Source: an uncultured Eubacteriales bacterium (GTDB lineage: Bacteria > Bacillota > Clostridia > Christensenellales > CAG-138). From it: a stretch of 21,012 nt of DNA. Within the stretch, counting starts at the first letter, position 1, and the number at the start of each line of letters is the position of its first letter. The notes beneath the pieces are model-generated. The model did no database searches and was not told where the DNA came from. It worked only from the letters and a program-made list of their open reading frames with translations. This document shows, piece by piece, positions 14,740-21,012 of this stretch. The position numbers and the translations under genes are program-made. The stretch covers positions 1 through 21,012 of the forward strand of contig URSN01000021.1 of assembly GCA_900550525.1 (NCBI GenBank). The letters run 5' to 3'.

Positions 14740-16602
14740 ATGGAACATACGACGGCGGCCGCGCCGCCGCGCGCGCACGAGGACGAGCGCCTGCGCCGCA
14801 TGGACGCGCTGGCGCGGGACGTGCTGCGCCTTGCGCGCAACACGCTGCTGGTGCACCTGCGCTTTCTCGACGCGGCGCTGAGCCGCTTCACGCCCGAGCG
14901 CGCGGACGGCGGCCGCATCGCCACCGACGGGCAGGTGCTGCGCTACGACCCGCAGTACGTGCTGCTGAGCTACCGCGACGAGCGCGAGCGGCCCACGCGC
15001 GACTTTCTGCACCTGGTGCTGCACTGCGCGTTCCGCCATGCGTTCGTCGATCCGCGCCTGGACAGGGTCTGCTGGGACCTCGCGTGCGACATCGCGGCCG
15101 AATGCGCCATCGACAGCCTGGGCCTGCCGTGCGTCGCCGCGCAGCGGCAGGCGCAGCAGCAGCCCATCGTGCAGCGGCTGCTGCGCGAGGGCGTGCCGCT
15201 GACGGCGGAGAAGATCTACCGCTATTTCAAAAACGAGCGCTGCCTGGAAGCGGACATGCTGCGCGCGCTGCGCGAGCCGTTCCTGGCGGACGAGCACGAC
15301 CTGTGGTACCTGGACCTGCCCGCTCAGCAGCGCGACGGCGAGCGGGCGGAGGAGCCCGGCGAGGCCGGCGAGGCGGACGATGCGGACGAGCCCGGCGGCG
15401 CGGACGCGCCGCAGCAGGACGGCGGCGAGGAGAACGCGGACGCGGACGGCGATCAGCCCGGCGGCCGGGAGGAGACGGAGCTGGACGAGCCGGAGGGCGA
15501 GGGGGACGCCCCGCAGCAGGACGGCGGCGAGGGGGACGCGGACGGGGACGCCCCGGATGAGGACGAAAGCGCACAGGATGAGGGCGAAAGCGCACAGGAT
15601 GAGGGCGAAAGCGCACAGGATGAGGGCGAAAGCGCGCCGGACGGGGACGGCGATCGGCCCGGCGGCGCGCCGGACGAGGGCTTGAACGCGCCGGACGAGG
15701 GCGAACGCGCCCCGGAGGGGGAGGAGGAACCGCCCGACGCGCAGGGCGGCGTGCCCTTCGCCACGGAGCTTCCCGCGCAGGGGGAGGAGGCCGGGCTGCG
15801 GCAGGCGTCCGCCGGCGAGGCGGGCGGCCGCACGGGCGGCGCGGGCAGCCGCGCCCCGCTCACGCGCGAGCAGCTCGAGGAGCTCTGGAGCGAGATCGCG
15901 CGCCACATGAAGGTGGATTTGGAGACGGGGCGGCTCGAGCGCGGCAGCGGCGCGGGCGCGATGATGCAGAACCTCCTTGCGGTCACGCGCGAGCCGCACG
16001 ACTATGCGGACTTTCTCAGGCGCTTTGCGGTGCTCGGCGAGCACATCCAGATCAACGACGACGAGTTCGACTACATCTACTACACCTACGGCCTGCGCCT
16101 GTACGGGAAAACGCCGCTGATCGAGCCGCTTGAATACAAGGAGGTGCGGCGCATCCGCGAGTTCGTCATCGCCATCGACACCTCCGGCTCGGTCAAGGGC
16201 GAGCAGGTGCAGCGCTTCATCCAGAAGACGTACAACATCCTGCTCGAGCAGGAGAGCTTTTTCACCAAGATCAACCTGCACATCGTGCAGTGCGACGCGG
16301 CCATCCAGGAGGCGCAGAAGATCACCTCGCGCGAGGAGTTTGACGCGTACCTGGCCTCGATGACGCTCAAGGGCTTCGGCGGGACGGACTTTCGGCCCGT
16401 GTTCGCCTATGTGGACCGGATGATCGAGCAGCGCGAGTTCACCAACCTGCGCGGCCTCATCTACTTCACCGACGGCGAGGGGATCTTCCCCGCGCGCCAG
16501 CCCGCCTACGAGACGGCGTTCGTGTTCGTGCGCGACGATTACGAGACGCCGAAGGTCCCCGTGTGGGCCATCCGCCTGGTGCTCGACCGGGACGGCCTGT
16601 AA
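14740..16602 (+). CDS. DUF2201-type VWA protein with acidic repeat linker
   Basis: The product is 620 residues, cytoplasmic. The N-terminal domain (about 15-200) resembles the putative metallopeptidase domain of COG3864/DUF2201 proteins: FLHLVLHCAFRH has H91, H95 and H100. The glutamate of the classical HExxH is absent (H-L-V-L-H), so peptidase activity is doubtful. Residues about 200-375 are a disordered D/E/G/A-rich linker that includes four tandem 7-residue units (ESAQDEG type). The C-terminal domain (about 375-620) is a von Willebrand A domain with a complete MIDAS: DTSGS (480-484), T549 in GGTDF and D578 in FTDGEG. VWA proteins of this kind work with MoxR AAA+ ATPases, and one is encoded 35 bases downstream. 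AAAGGGGGC precedes the ATG. Confidence 0.9.
   Translation: MEHTTAAAPPRAHEDERLRRMDALARDVLRLARNTLLVHLRFLDAALSRFTPERADGGRIATDGQVLRYDPQYVLLSYRDERERPTRDFLHLVLHCAFRHAFVDPRLDRVCWDLACDIAAECAIDSLGLPCVAAQRQAQQQPIVQRLLREGVPLTAEKIYRYFKNERCLEADMLRALREPFLADEHDLWYLDLPAQQRDGERAEEPGEAGEADDADEPGGADAPQQDGGEENADADGDQPGGREETELDEPEGEGDAPQQDGGEGDADGDAPDEDESAQDEGESAQDEGESAQDEGESAPDGDGDRPGGAPDEGLNAPDEGERAPEGEEEPPDAQGGVPFATELPAQGEEAGLRQASAGEAGGRTGGAGSRAPLTREQLEELWSEIARHMKVDLETGRLERGSGAGAMMQNLLAVTREPHDYADFLRRFAVLGEHIQINDDEFDYIYYTYGLRLYGKTPLIEPLEYKEVRRIREFVIAIDTSGSVKGEQVQRFIQKTYNILLEQESFFTKINLHIVQCDAAIQEAQKITSREEFDAYLASMTLKGFGGTDFRPVFAYVDRMIEQREFTNLRGLIYFTDGEGIFPARQPAYETAFVFVRDDYETPKVPVWAIRLVLDRDGL
15556..15639 (+). repeat. 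Four tandem 21-nt repeats in the VWA gene
   Basis: GATGAGGGCGAAAGCGCACA plus G occurs at 15577-15597 and 15598-15618, with variants at 15556-15576 (GGAC for GGGC) and 15619-15639 (ending GCGCCG). The unit is in frame from codon 273 and encodes D-E-G-E-S-A-Q. The near identity suggests recent slippage-type expansion. Confidence 0.9.
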
Positions 16603-16637
16603 CGGGGGCGCAGCAAGCAGCAAAGGAGAACGGCGAC

Positions 16638-18155
16638 ATGAACATCAAGCAGGCAAAGGAACAGATCAAAAACGCCATGACGGCGTACTTTACCAAGGAC
16701 GCCTACGGCAACTACGCCATCCCCATCGAGAAGCAGCGCCCGGTGCTGCTCATGGGCGCGCCGGGCATCGGCAAGACGTCCATCATGGAGCAGATCGCCG
16801 CGGAGCTGGGGGTGGGGCTCGTCTCGTATTCCATGACGCACCACACCCGCCAGCGCGCGCTCGGCCTGCCGTTCATCACGCGCAAGGAATACGGCGGCCG
16901 GCTGTACGACGTGTCGGAATACACCATGAGCGAGATCATCGCCTCGGTGTACGACATGATGGAGGAGACGGGCGTGAAGGAGGGCATCCTCTTTCTCGAC
17001 GAGATCAACTGCGTGTCCGAGACGCTTGCGCCGCCGATGCTGCAATTCCTGCAATACAAGGTCTTTGGCCGCCACCGCGTGCCGGACGGGTGGATCGTCG
17101 TCACGGCGGGCAACCCGCCGGAGTACAACCGCTCCGTGCGCGAGCTGGACATCGTCACCTGGGACCGGCTCAAGCGCATCGACGTCGAACCGGATTTCAA
17201 CATCTGGAAGGAGTACGCCTGGAAAAAGGGCGTGCACGCCTCCGTCATGACGTACCTGGCCGCCAAGCAGGACGATTTCTACGTCGTCGAGACGGCCGTG
17301 GGCGGCAAGCTGTTCGTCACCGCGCGCGGCTGGGACGACCTGTCCGAGATGATCCGGCTCTACGAGCAGAACGGCCTTGCCGTGGATGAGAACCTCATCG
17401 GCCAGTATTTGCAGCATCCGCGCATCGCAAAGGATTTCGCCATCTATTACGACCTGTACAAAAAGTACCAGTCGGACTACCGCATCGAGGACATCCTCGA
17501 CGGCCGCGCGCCGGACGCGGTGAAAAACCGCGCGCACGACGCGCGCTTTGACGAGCGGCTCGCGCTGCTGGGGCTGCTGCTCTCGGGCGTCACGGGCGCG
17601 CTGCGCGAGGTCGTGCTGCGCGAGGACCGGCTCAGTGAGCTGCAAGGCCTGCTCATCGAGGTCAAGCGCGACCTGCTTGAAAAGGGCGTGCCGGCCGGCG
17701 CGGCCATCGAGAAGCAGGAGGCCGCGCTGAGCGCGCGGCTTGAGCGCGGCGCGCGCGCCAGCGCGCTCTCGCGCGAGGCGCAGGACAGCATCCGCGACGC
17801 GCTCGGGCAGCTGCGCGCGTACCGCGAGGCGCTGCTGCTTGAGCAGCCGGCGGACGCGCCGGCGGCGTTCGGCCTCATCAAGGTGCGCTTTGACCGGCAG
17901 GTCGCCGCGCTGCGCGAGGCGGCGGAGGCGGCCGGGCGCAAGCTCTCCAACCTGTTCCGCTTTGTGGAGGCGGTGTTCGGCGAGGGGCAGGAGCTGCTCA
18001 TCCTCGTCACGGAGCTGACGGCCGGGTATTACAGCGCGCGCTTCATCAGCCGCCACGGGTGCAGCGAATACTTCGCGCACAACCGCGAGCTGCTCTTCTA
18101 CGAGCGGCAAAAGGAGATCATCGCCGAGCTGCAGGACCTCGATCTGGGCAACTGA
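16638..18155 (+). CDS. MoxR-type AAA+ ATPase
   Basis: The product is 505 residues. The AAA+ core is residues about 10-290: Walker A GAPGIGKT (40-47), Walker B GILFLDEIN (116-124), sensor 1 in VTAGNPPEYN (N159) and a likely arginine finger in TWDRLKRI (R177 or R180). A helical C-terminal region (about 290-505), rich in charged heptad-like stretches, is not a known enzyme domain and could be a protein-interaction arm, as in RavA. MoxR ATPases are chaperone-like remodelling enzymes that act with VWA partners; the gene before it encodes one. AAAGGAG stands nine bases before the ATG. It is the last gene of the LRR-VWA-MoxR unit. No U-rich terminator follows; a hairpin at 18184-18216 might serve. 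Confidence 0.92.
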   Translation: MNIKQAKEQIKNAMTAYFTKDAYGNYAIPIEKQRPVLLMGAPGIGKTSIMEQIAAELGVGLVSYSMTHHTRQRALGLPFITRKEYGGRLYDVSEYTMSEIIASVYDMMEETGVKEGILFLDEINCVSETLAPPMLQFLQYKVFGRHRVPDGWIVVTAGNPPEYNRSVRELDIVTWDRLKRIDVEPDFNIWKEYAWKKGVHASVMTYLAAKQDDFYVVETAVGGKLFVTARGWDDLSEMIRLYEQNGLAVDENLIGQYLQHPRIAKDFAIYYDLYKKYQSDYRIEDILDGRAPDAVKNRAHDARFDERLALLGLLLSGVTGALREVVLREDRLSELQGLLIEVKRDLLEKGVPAGAAIEKQEAALSARLERGARASALSREAQDSIRDALGQLRAYREALLLEQPADAPAAFGLIKVRFDRQVAALREAAEAAGRKLSNLFRFVEAVFGEGQELLILVTELTAGYYSARFISRHGCSEYFAHNRELLFYERQKEIIAELQDLDLGN

Positions 18156-18164
18156 CGGAGGAAA

Positions 18165-18260
18165 ATGCAAAATAAAAGCAAAATCCGCGGCCGCCGCATG
18201 GCAGGCGCGCCGCGGATGCGGTATAATGCAGCTATCACAGGAAAGGACCCCCGCGTATGA
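18165..18260 (+). CDS. Possible 31-residue leader or spurious small ORF
   Basis: ATG at 18165 has GGAGG four bases upstream and encodes a basic peptide beginning MQNKSKIRGRRMAGAPRMRY. Its TGA overlaps the ATG of the DUF308 gene (ATGA at 18257-18260), an arrangement typical of translational coupling. Against it, the frame spans the TATAAT of a putative promoter and a GC-rich inverted repeat, which explain the sequence equally well. No homologue was recognised. Confidence 0.25.
   Translation: MQNKSKIRGRRMAGAPRMRYNAAITGKDPRV
18222..18227 (+). promoter_or_regulatory. -10 element of the DUF308 gene
   Basis: TATAAT preceded by GCGG lies 30 bases before the ATG at 18257. The -35 is poor (TGGCAG at 18199-18204 with 17-base spacing). 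An inverted repeat, ATCCGCGGC with GCCGCGGAT, spans 18183-18216 immediately upstream. Confidence 0.6.
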
Positions 18261-18787
18261 GCAAATCGTTCCGCACCTCTTTGATCCTCGTCTCCCTCGT
18301 GCTGCTGCTGCTCGGGCTCGCGCTCATCATCTGGCCGGCGGCCGCGCAGCGCGTGGTGTGCTATGTGGCCGGCGCGCTGTGCGCCGCGCTGGGCGTGGGG
18401 CGTATCGCGGCGCAGTGGCGGCTCAGCCGGGACTGGGGCTTCCAGCTCTCGTACCTGCTGGGCGTGCTGATCACGCTGCTGGGCGTGCTGCTGATCGTCC
18501 GGGCGGACGCGATGATCGCCATCTTCGGCGCGCTCGTCGGGCTGGCGCTGGCGGCCGACAGCGTCGTGAAGCTGCAGATGAGCCTGCGCATGCGCGCGTT
18601 CGGCCTGCCGCGCTGGAAGGCGCTGGCCATCGGCGCGGCGGCGCTGTTCGTGCTGGGCGTCGTGCTGCTGTTCGACCCGTTCGCCGGCGCCACGGCCATG
18701 ACCGTCGTCATGGGCGTGATGCTCGTGCTCGACGCGGCGGCCGATATCTGGACCATCGTGGAGCTGCGCGGCCGCGGCGAGCCGTAA
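18257..18787 (+). CDS. DUF308/HdeD-like integral membrane protein
   Basis: The product is 176 residues and almost entirely hydrophobic, with about six membrane helices (near 8-27, 32-52, 64-82, 85-105, 122-142, 144-166) in hairpin pairs separated by short basic loops such as RMRAFGLPRWK. This layout and the AAL/GV-rich helix pairs fit the HdeD/DUF308 family (short repeat of two- to three-helix units), whose molecular role is unknown apart from acid resistance links in Escherichia coli. GGAAAGGA is the ribosome binding site. It lies 101 bases after the MoxR gene with its own -10 element, so it is probably separate from that unit. It converges on the DinB-like gene. Confidence 0.85.
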   Translation: MSKSFRTSLILVSLVLLLLGLALIIWPAAAQRVVCYVAGALCAALGVGRIAAQWRLSRDWGFQLSYLLGVLITLLGVLLIVRADAMIAIFGALVGLALAADSVVKLQMSLRMRAFGLPRWKALAIGAAALFVLGVVLLFDPFAGATAMTVVMGVMLVLDAAADIWTIVELRGRGEP

Positions 18788-18801
18788 CGGCCGCGGCCGT
18801 T
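18786..18801. other. Perfect 16-base palindrome between convergent stops
   Basis: AACGGCCGCGGCCGTT overlaps the end of the TAA of the DUF308 gene and the first base of the stop codon of the minus-strand DinB-like gene. It could form a bidirectional stop structure, but there is no U-tract. Confidence 0.45.
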
Positions 18802-19511
18802 CAGCCGCCGAAGCGGAACACGTCCGGCACGGCGTCCGCGCCGAACGTGCTGCGCGCCATGCGCCACAGGGCGCGCGCGTGGATGCGGTCGTGAAAGAGG
18901 AAGCGCCGGAGCACCTTTTTGAGCGACCACGGTTCCCCGTAGCCGTCGGTGCACACCGGGTTTTCCAGGTAGCCCGGCCGCGCCTCCAGCGCGGCGAAGC
19001 CGCGCGCCCGGCAGGCGCGGATGTCGCCCACGTTGTCCGCCTCGGCGCCGGCCTTGCCGAAGTAGTAGGCGTTGACGCTTTGCGCGTGCTGGTACATCTC
19101 GCGCGCGGTGCGCGGCGCCCGCCCGTAGAAGGTCGCGCGCCAGGGCAGCGTGCTGACGTCCTTTTGCGGGACCGCCTCGTAGAGCGTGAGAAAGTCCTCC
19201 GCCGAGCGGAGCGCGAGCGCCTTGAGGCGCGCGTACTCCTCCGGCGCGAGCGGGCCGCGCTCGCTGTCAAAGAGCACGTCCGTATCCGCGTCGCACACGT
19301 CCGCCTCGCTGGTGTGCACCTGCACGATGTGCACCGCGGCGTCCGGCTCCGGCGCGGGCAGGTCCAGCCAGCGGCAGTAGGCCGCCGCCTCCCGCTCGAG
19401 CTTGCACGCCGCTTCGCTGAGCGTCGCGCCGCGCGTGAACGCGCCCGTCAGGTCCGCAAGATAGAGCAGCGTGTCGTCCCCGTTGTGTTCCCATACGCAG
19501 CGAAGTTCCAT
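18801..19511 (-). CDS. HicB-like/DinB-like two-domain protein
   Basis: The product is 236 residues. The N-terminal part (about 1-80) resembles a HicB/UPF0150-type fold: LYLADLTGAFTRGATLSEA followed by a helix, where family members read Y.aD.PG..t.G.t.eEA. The C-terminal part (about 90-236) looks DinB-like, a four-helix bundle with a likely metal triad H142 (YQHAQSVNAYY), H207 and H211 (FLFHDRIHARALWRMA). DinB-type proteins are metal-binding and often thiol-related transferases; the substrate is unknown. AGGAGG lies six bases before the ATG. It is transcribed downstream of yitT on the same strand with a 55-base gap. No HicA-like toxin gene is adjacent, so a toxin-antitoxin role is not supported. 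Confidence 0.7.
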   Translation of the reverse strand: MELRCVWEHNGDDTLLYLADLTGAFTRGATLSEAACKLEREAAAYCRWLDLPAPEPDAAVHIVQVHTSEADVCDADTDVLFDSERGPLAPEEYARLKALALRSAEDFLTLYEAVPQKDVSTLPWRATFYGRAPRTAREMYQHAQSVNAYYFGKAGAEADNVGDIRACRARGFAALEARPGYLENPVCTDGYGEPWSLKKVLRRFLFHDRIHARALWRMARSTFGADAVPDVFRFGG

Positions 19512-19528
19512 GGCCGTCCTCCTGTTCT

Positions 19529-19551
19529 GCCCCCGCAGGGGGCGTTTTTTT
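19529..19551 (+). terminator. Plus-oriented intrinsic terminator between two minus genes
   Basis: GCCCCC (19529-19534), loop GCA and GGGGGC (19538-19543) are followed by G and seven T (19545-19551). The T-run lies on the plus strand, whereas both flanking genes are on the minus strand. It would stop rightward antisense transcription entering yitT; leftward it has no T-run. Confidence 0.6.
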
Positions 19552-19566
19552 GCGCTTGCCGCGCGG

Positions 19567-20418
19567 TCACTGCTTGAAGCCCTCGCCGTGCACCTCCGTG
19601 GCGTTGGTCACGGTGAGGAAGGCGTCCGGGTCGATGCGCTTGATGATGCCGAGCGTCTGCGCAAACTCGCCCCGGTGCGTCACGATCATGAGCACCTGCT
19701 TGTCCCGCCCGGTGAAGCCGCCGCGCGCGGGCAGGGCCGTGATGCCGCGGCCCATCTCGTCGGCGAGGGTTTTGAGCAGCTCGTTCCCGCGCTCGGTCAC
19801 GACGTGGATGACCTTGGCGTAATCCATGCCCTGCGTCACGCCGTCGATGGCCTTGGTGGTGAGGAAGATCGTCACAAACGAGTACAGCGCCACCTCGATG
19901 TTGCCGAACACCACCACGGCTAACACCACCACCAGCGCGTCCACGCACAGCAGCAGGCGGCTCAGCGGCAGGTCCGGGAAGGCGCGGTTGAGCAGCATGC
20001 TCGCAAGGTCCGTCCCGCCCGTGGAGATCCCGCGCGAGAACAGCAGCCCCATGCCCACGCCCATCACCGCGCCGCCAACGCACGCGGCCATGAGCGGGTT
20101 GTTCGTGTACGCCGGCACGATGGGCGTGAACAGCTCCATCAGCGCCGAGAGCAGCACCGTGGAGAGCAGCGTCTTGCACAGCGGGCGAAAGCCCAGCTTC
20201 CACCACGCCAGCGCGATGAGCGGTACGTTCAGCAGCAGCGTCCACATGCCGACCGACAGCCCGCCGGTCAGGTGCGCCAGCGCCGTCGCCAGGCCGGAGA
20301 CGCCGCCGGGCGCGATGTCGTTGGGCACGGTGAACATCACCAGCCCGAAGGCCACCAGCGCCGTACCGGTCACGAGCACCGGCGCGTCCACAAGCCATTG
20401 CCGCAGGTTCTTCTTCAT
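19567..20418 (-). CDS. YitT family membrane protein with DUF2179 domain
   Basis: The product is 283 residues. The N-terminal about 200 residues hold five to six membrane helices with the family's typical VPNDIAPGGVSGLA (31-44), the NVPL turn after the second helix and SRGISTGGTDL (about 128-138). The last about 80 residues form the cytoplasmic DUF2179 (ACT-like) domain, ending in IKRIDPDAFLTVTNATEVHG, typical of the family. Function is unknown; export or regulation of small molecules has been proposed. The start at 20418 is chosen because ATGA overlaps the upstream aminopeptidase stop, indicating translational coupling; AGAGGG lies nearby as ribosome binding site. Confidence 0.93.
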   Translation of the reverse strand: MKKNLRQWLVDAPVLVTGTALVAFGLVMFTVPNDIAPGGVSGLATALAHLTGGLSVGMWTLLLNVPLIALAWWKLGFRPLCKTLLSTVLLSALMELFTPIVPAYTNNPLMAACVGGAVMGVGMGLLFSRGISTGGTDLASMLLNRAFPDLPLSRLLLCVDALVVVLAVVVFGNIEVALYSFVTIFLTTKAIDGVTQGMDYAKVIHVVTERGNELLKTLADEMGRGITALPARGGFTGRDKQVLMIVTHRGEFAQTLGIIKRIDPDAFLTVTNATEVHGEGFKQ

Positions 20419-21012
20419 GGATTCAGCCCTCTCAGTTCTTCCGGCACGAACAGGCCGTCGCGCCGGATCAGTTCCCCGTCGAACAGGATATCGCCGCCGC
20501 CGCACGCCGCCGTCTGGAGGCACACCATGTCCAGGTGCAGCTGCGAGCGGTTGCCGTTGCTCGCGTCCGGATAGGCGTTGCCCGCCGCCAGATGGAACGA
20601 GCCGCCGATCTTCTCATCGTAGAGCGCGTTGCCGATGGCCCGCGTGAGCGCGTTGTTCACGCCCAGCGCGAACTCGCCGCAAAAGCGCGCGCCCTCGTCC
20701 GCGTCGAGCAGGCGGTTGAACGCCGCCGCGTCCCCGTCGCACGAGGCGCGCACGATGCGCCCGCCGGCAAATTCGAGGCGCGGGTTGGCAAACGTGTGCC
20801 CGTAGCGGCGCGCCGCCGTGTTGAAGCGCACATGCCCGTTTACGCTGGCGCGCAGCGGCGCGGTGTACACCTCCCCGTCCGGGATGTTCACGCGCCCGGC
20901 GCAGGCCACCGCCGGCATGCCCGCGATGGAGGACGTCAGCTCCGAGTACGGACCGCAGGTGCGCACCAGCCGCGCCCGCTCCCAGGGCCGCCCGCGCGGC
21001 AGCAAGCGCCGC
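20415..21012 (-). CDS. M29 family (AmpS-like) aminopeptidase, C-terminal part only
   Basis: About 198 C-terminal residues are visible and the frame is open to the window edge, so the start lies outside. The pattern NIPDGEVYTAPLRASVNGHV, the GGRIV...D...LL..DEGAR segment, GEFALGVNNAL, DEKIGGSFHLAAGNAYPDAS and HLDMV matches the metal-binding half of M29 aminopeptidases. There the glutamates of GE and DEK and the histidines of FHLA and HLD are metal ligands or catalytic. They remove N-terminal residues from peptides in the cytoplasm. Its stop TGA overlaps the ATG of the YitT gene, so the two are co-transcribed. No internal break is seen. Confidence 0.9.
   Translation of the reverse strand, partial: RRLLPRGRPWERARLVRTCGPYSELTSSIAGMPAVACAGRVNIPDGEVYTAPLRASVNGHVRFNTAARRYGHTFANPRLEFAGGRIVRASCDGDAAAFNRLLDADEGARFCGEFALGVNNALTRAIGNALYDEKIGGSFHLAAGNAYPDASNGNRSQLHLDMVCLQTAACGGGDILFDGELIRRDGLFVPEELRGLNP

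Noticed and set aside
14662..16623. Minus-strand frame of more than 650 codons opposite the VWA gene
   Set aside because: Antisense shadow, including a translation of the 21-nt repeats; the plus strand has complete DUF2201/VWA motifs.
18801..19511. HicAB toxin-antitoxin system
   Set aside because: Only a HicB-like segment is present, fused to another domain; no HicA-like small basic gene lies next to it.

Overview
The window is about 21 kb of very GC-rich DNA with Gram-positive, Clostridia-type gene content. Evidence for a high-GC spore-forming Firmicute (Bacillota, probably class Clostridia) includes: a T-box leader and a SAM-I (S-box) riboswitch; a family II (CBS/DRTGG) pyrophosphatase; a YtxC-like sporulation protein; a NIL-domain MetN; a YitT family protein; strong Shine-Dalgarno sequences; and several TTGACA/TATAAT-type promoters. 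No species is assigned. No rRNA, tRNA, CRISPR array, insertion sequence or phage gene was seen.

Layout, left to right. (1) 1-1907, minus strand: a gene fragment with an AraC-like start of a helix-turn-helix region runs off the left edge, preceded by ppaC, whose promoter region holds a long AT-rich palindrome. (2) 2063-4984, plus: promoter, T-box leader with terminator, then metN-metI-metQ, a complete methionine ABC importer. (3) 4985-5591: a gene-free stretch of polypurine/polypyrimidine hairpins and two copies of a 134-nt repeat. (4) 5592-6427, plus: a flavin reductase-like protein, a stand-alone FakA C-terminal-like domain and a terminator. (5) 6428-6787: gene-free, with an imperfect direct repeat. 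(6) 6788-8182, minus: metK behind a SAM-I riboswitch. (7) 8306-9613, minus: a membrane-anchored HtrA-type protease. (8) 9853-11156: YtxC-like protein (plus) converging on a NUDIX hydrolase (minus). (9) 11370-12119, plus: a metallophosphoesterase gene interrupted by one in-frame TAG. (10) 12359-18155, plus: a three-gene unit encoding a large cytoplasmic BspA-type leucine-rich-repeat protein, a DUF2201/VWA protein with an acidic repeat linker, and a MoxR-type AAA+ ATPase. (11) 18257-18787, plus: a DUF308/HdeD-like membrane protein. (12) 18801-21012, minus: a two-part protein with a HicB-like N-terminus and DinB-like C-terminus, a YitT family protein, and an M29 aminopeptidase cut by the right edge.

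Two themes stand out. First, methionine/SAM homeostasis: import (metNIQ) is under a tRNA-sensing T-box and SAM synthesis (metK) under a SAM-sensing riboswitch, only a few kilobases apart. Second, the LRR-VWA-MoxR unit resembles RavA/ViaA-type chaperone pairs with an added LRR protein, and is the best candidate here for an incompletely described system. All functional calls rest on motif recognition by eye; no database search was run.
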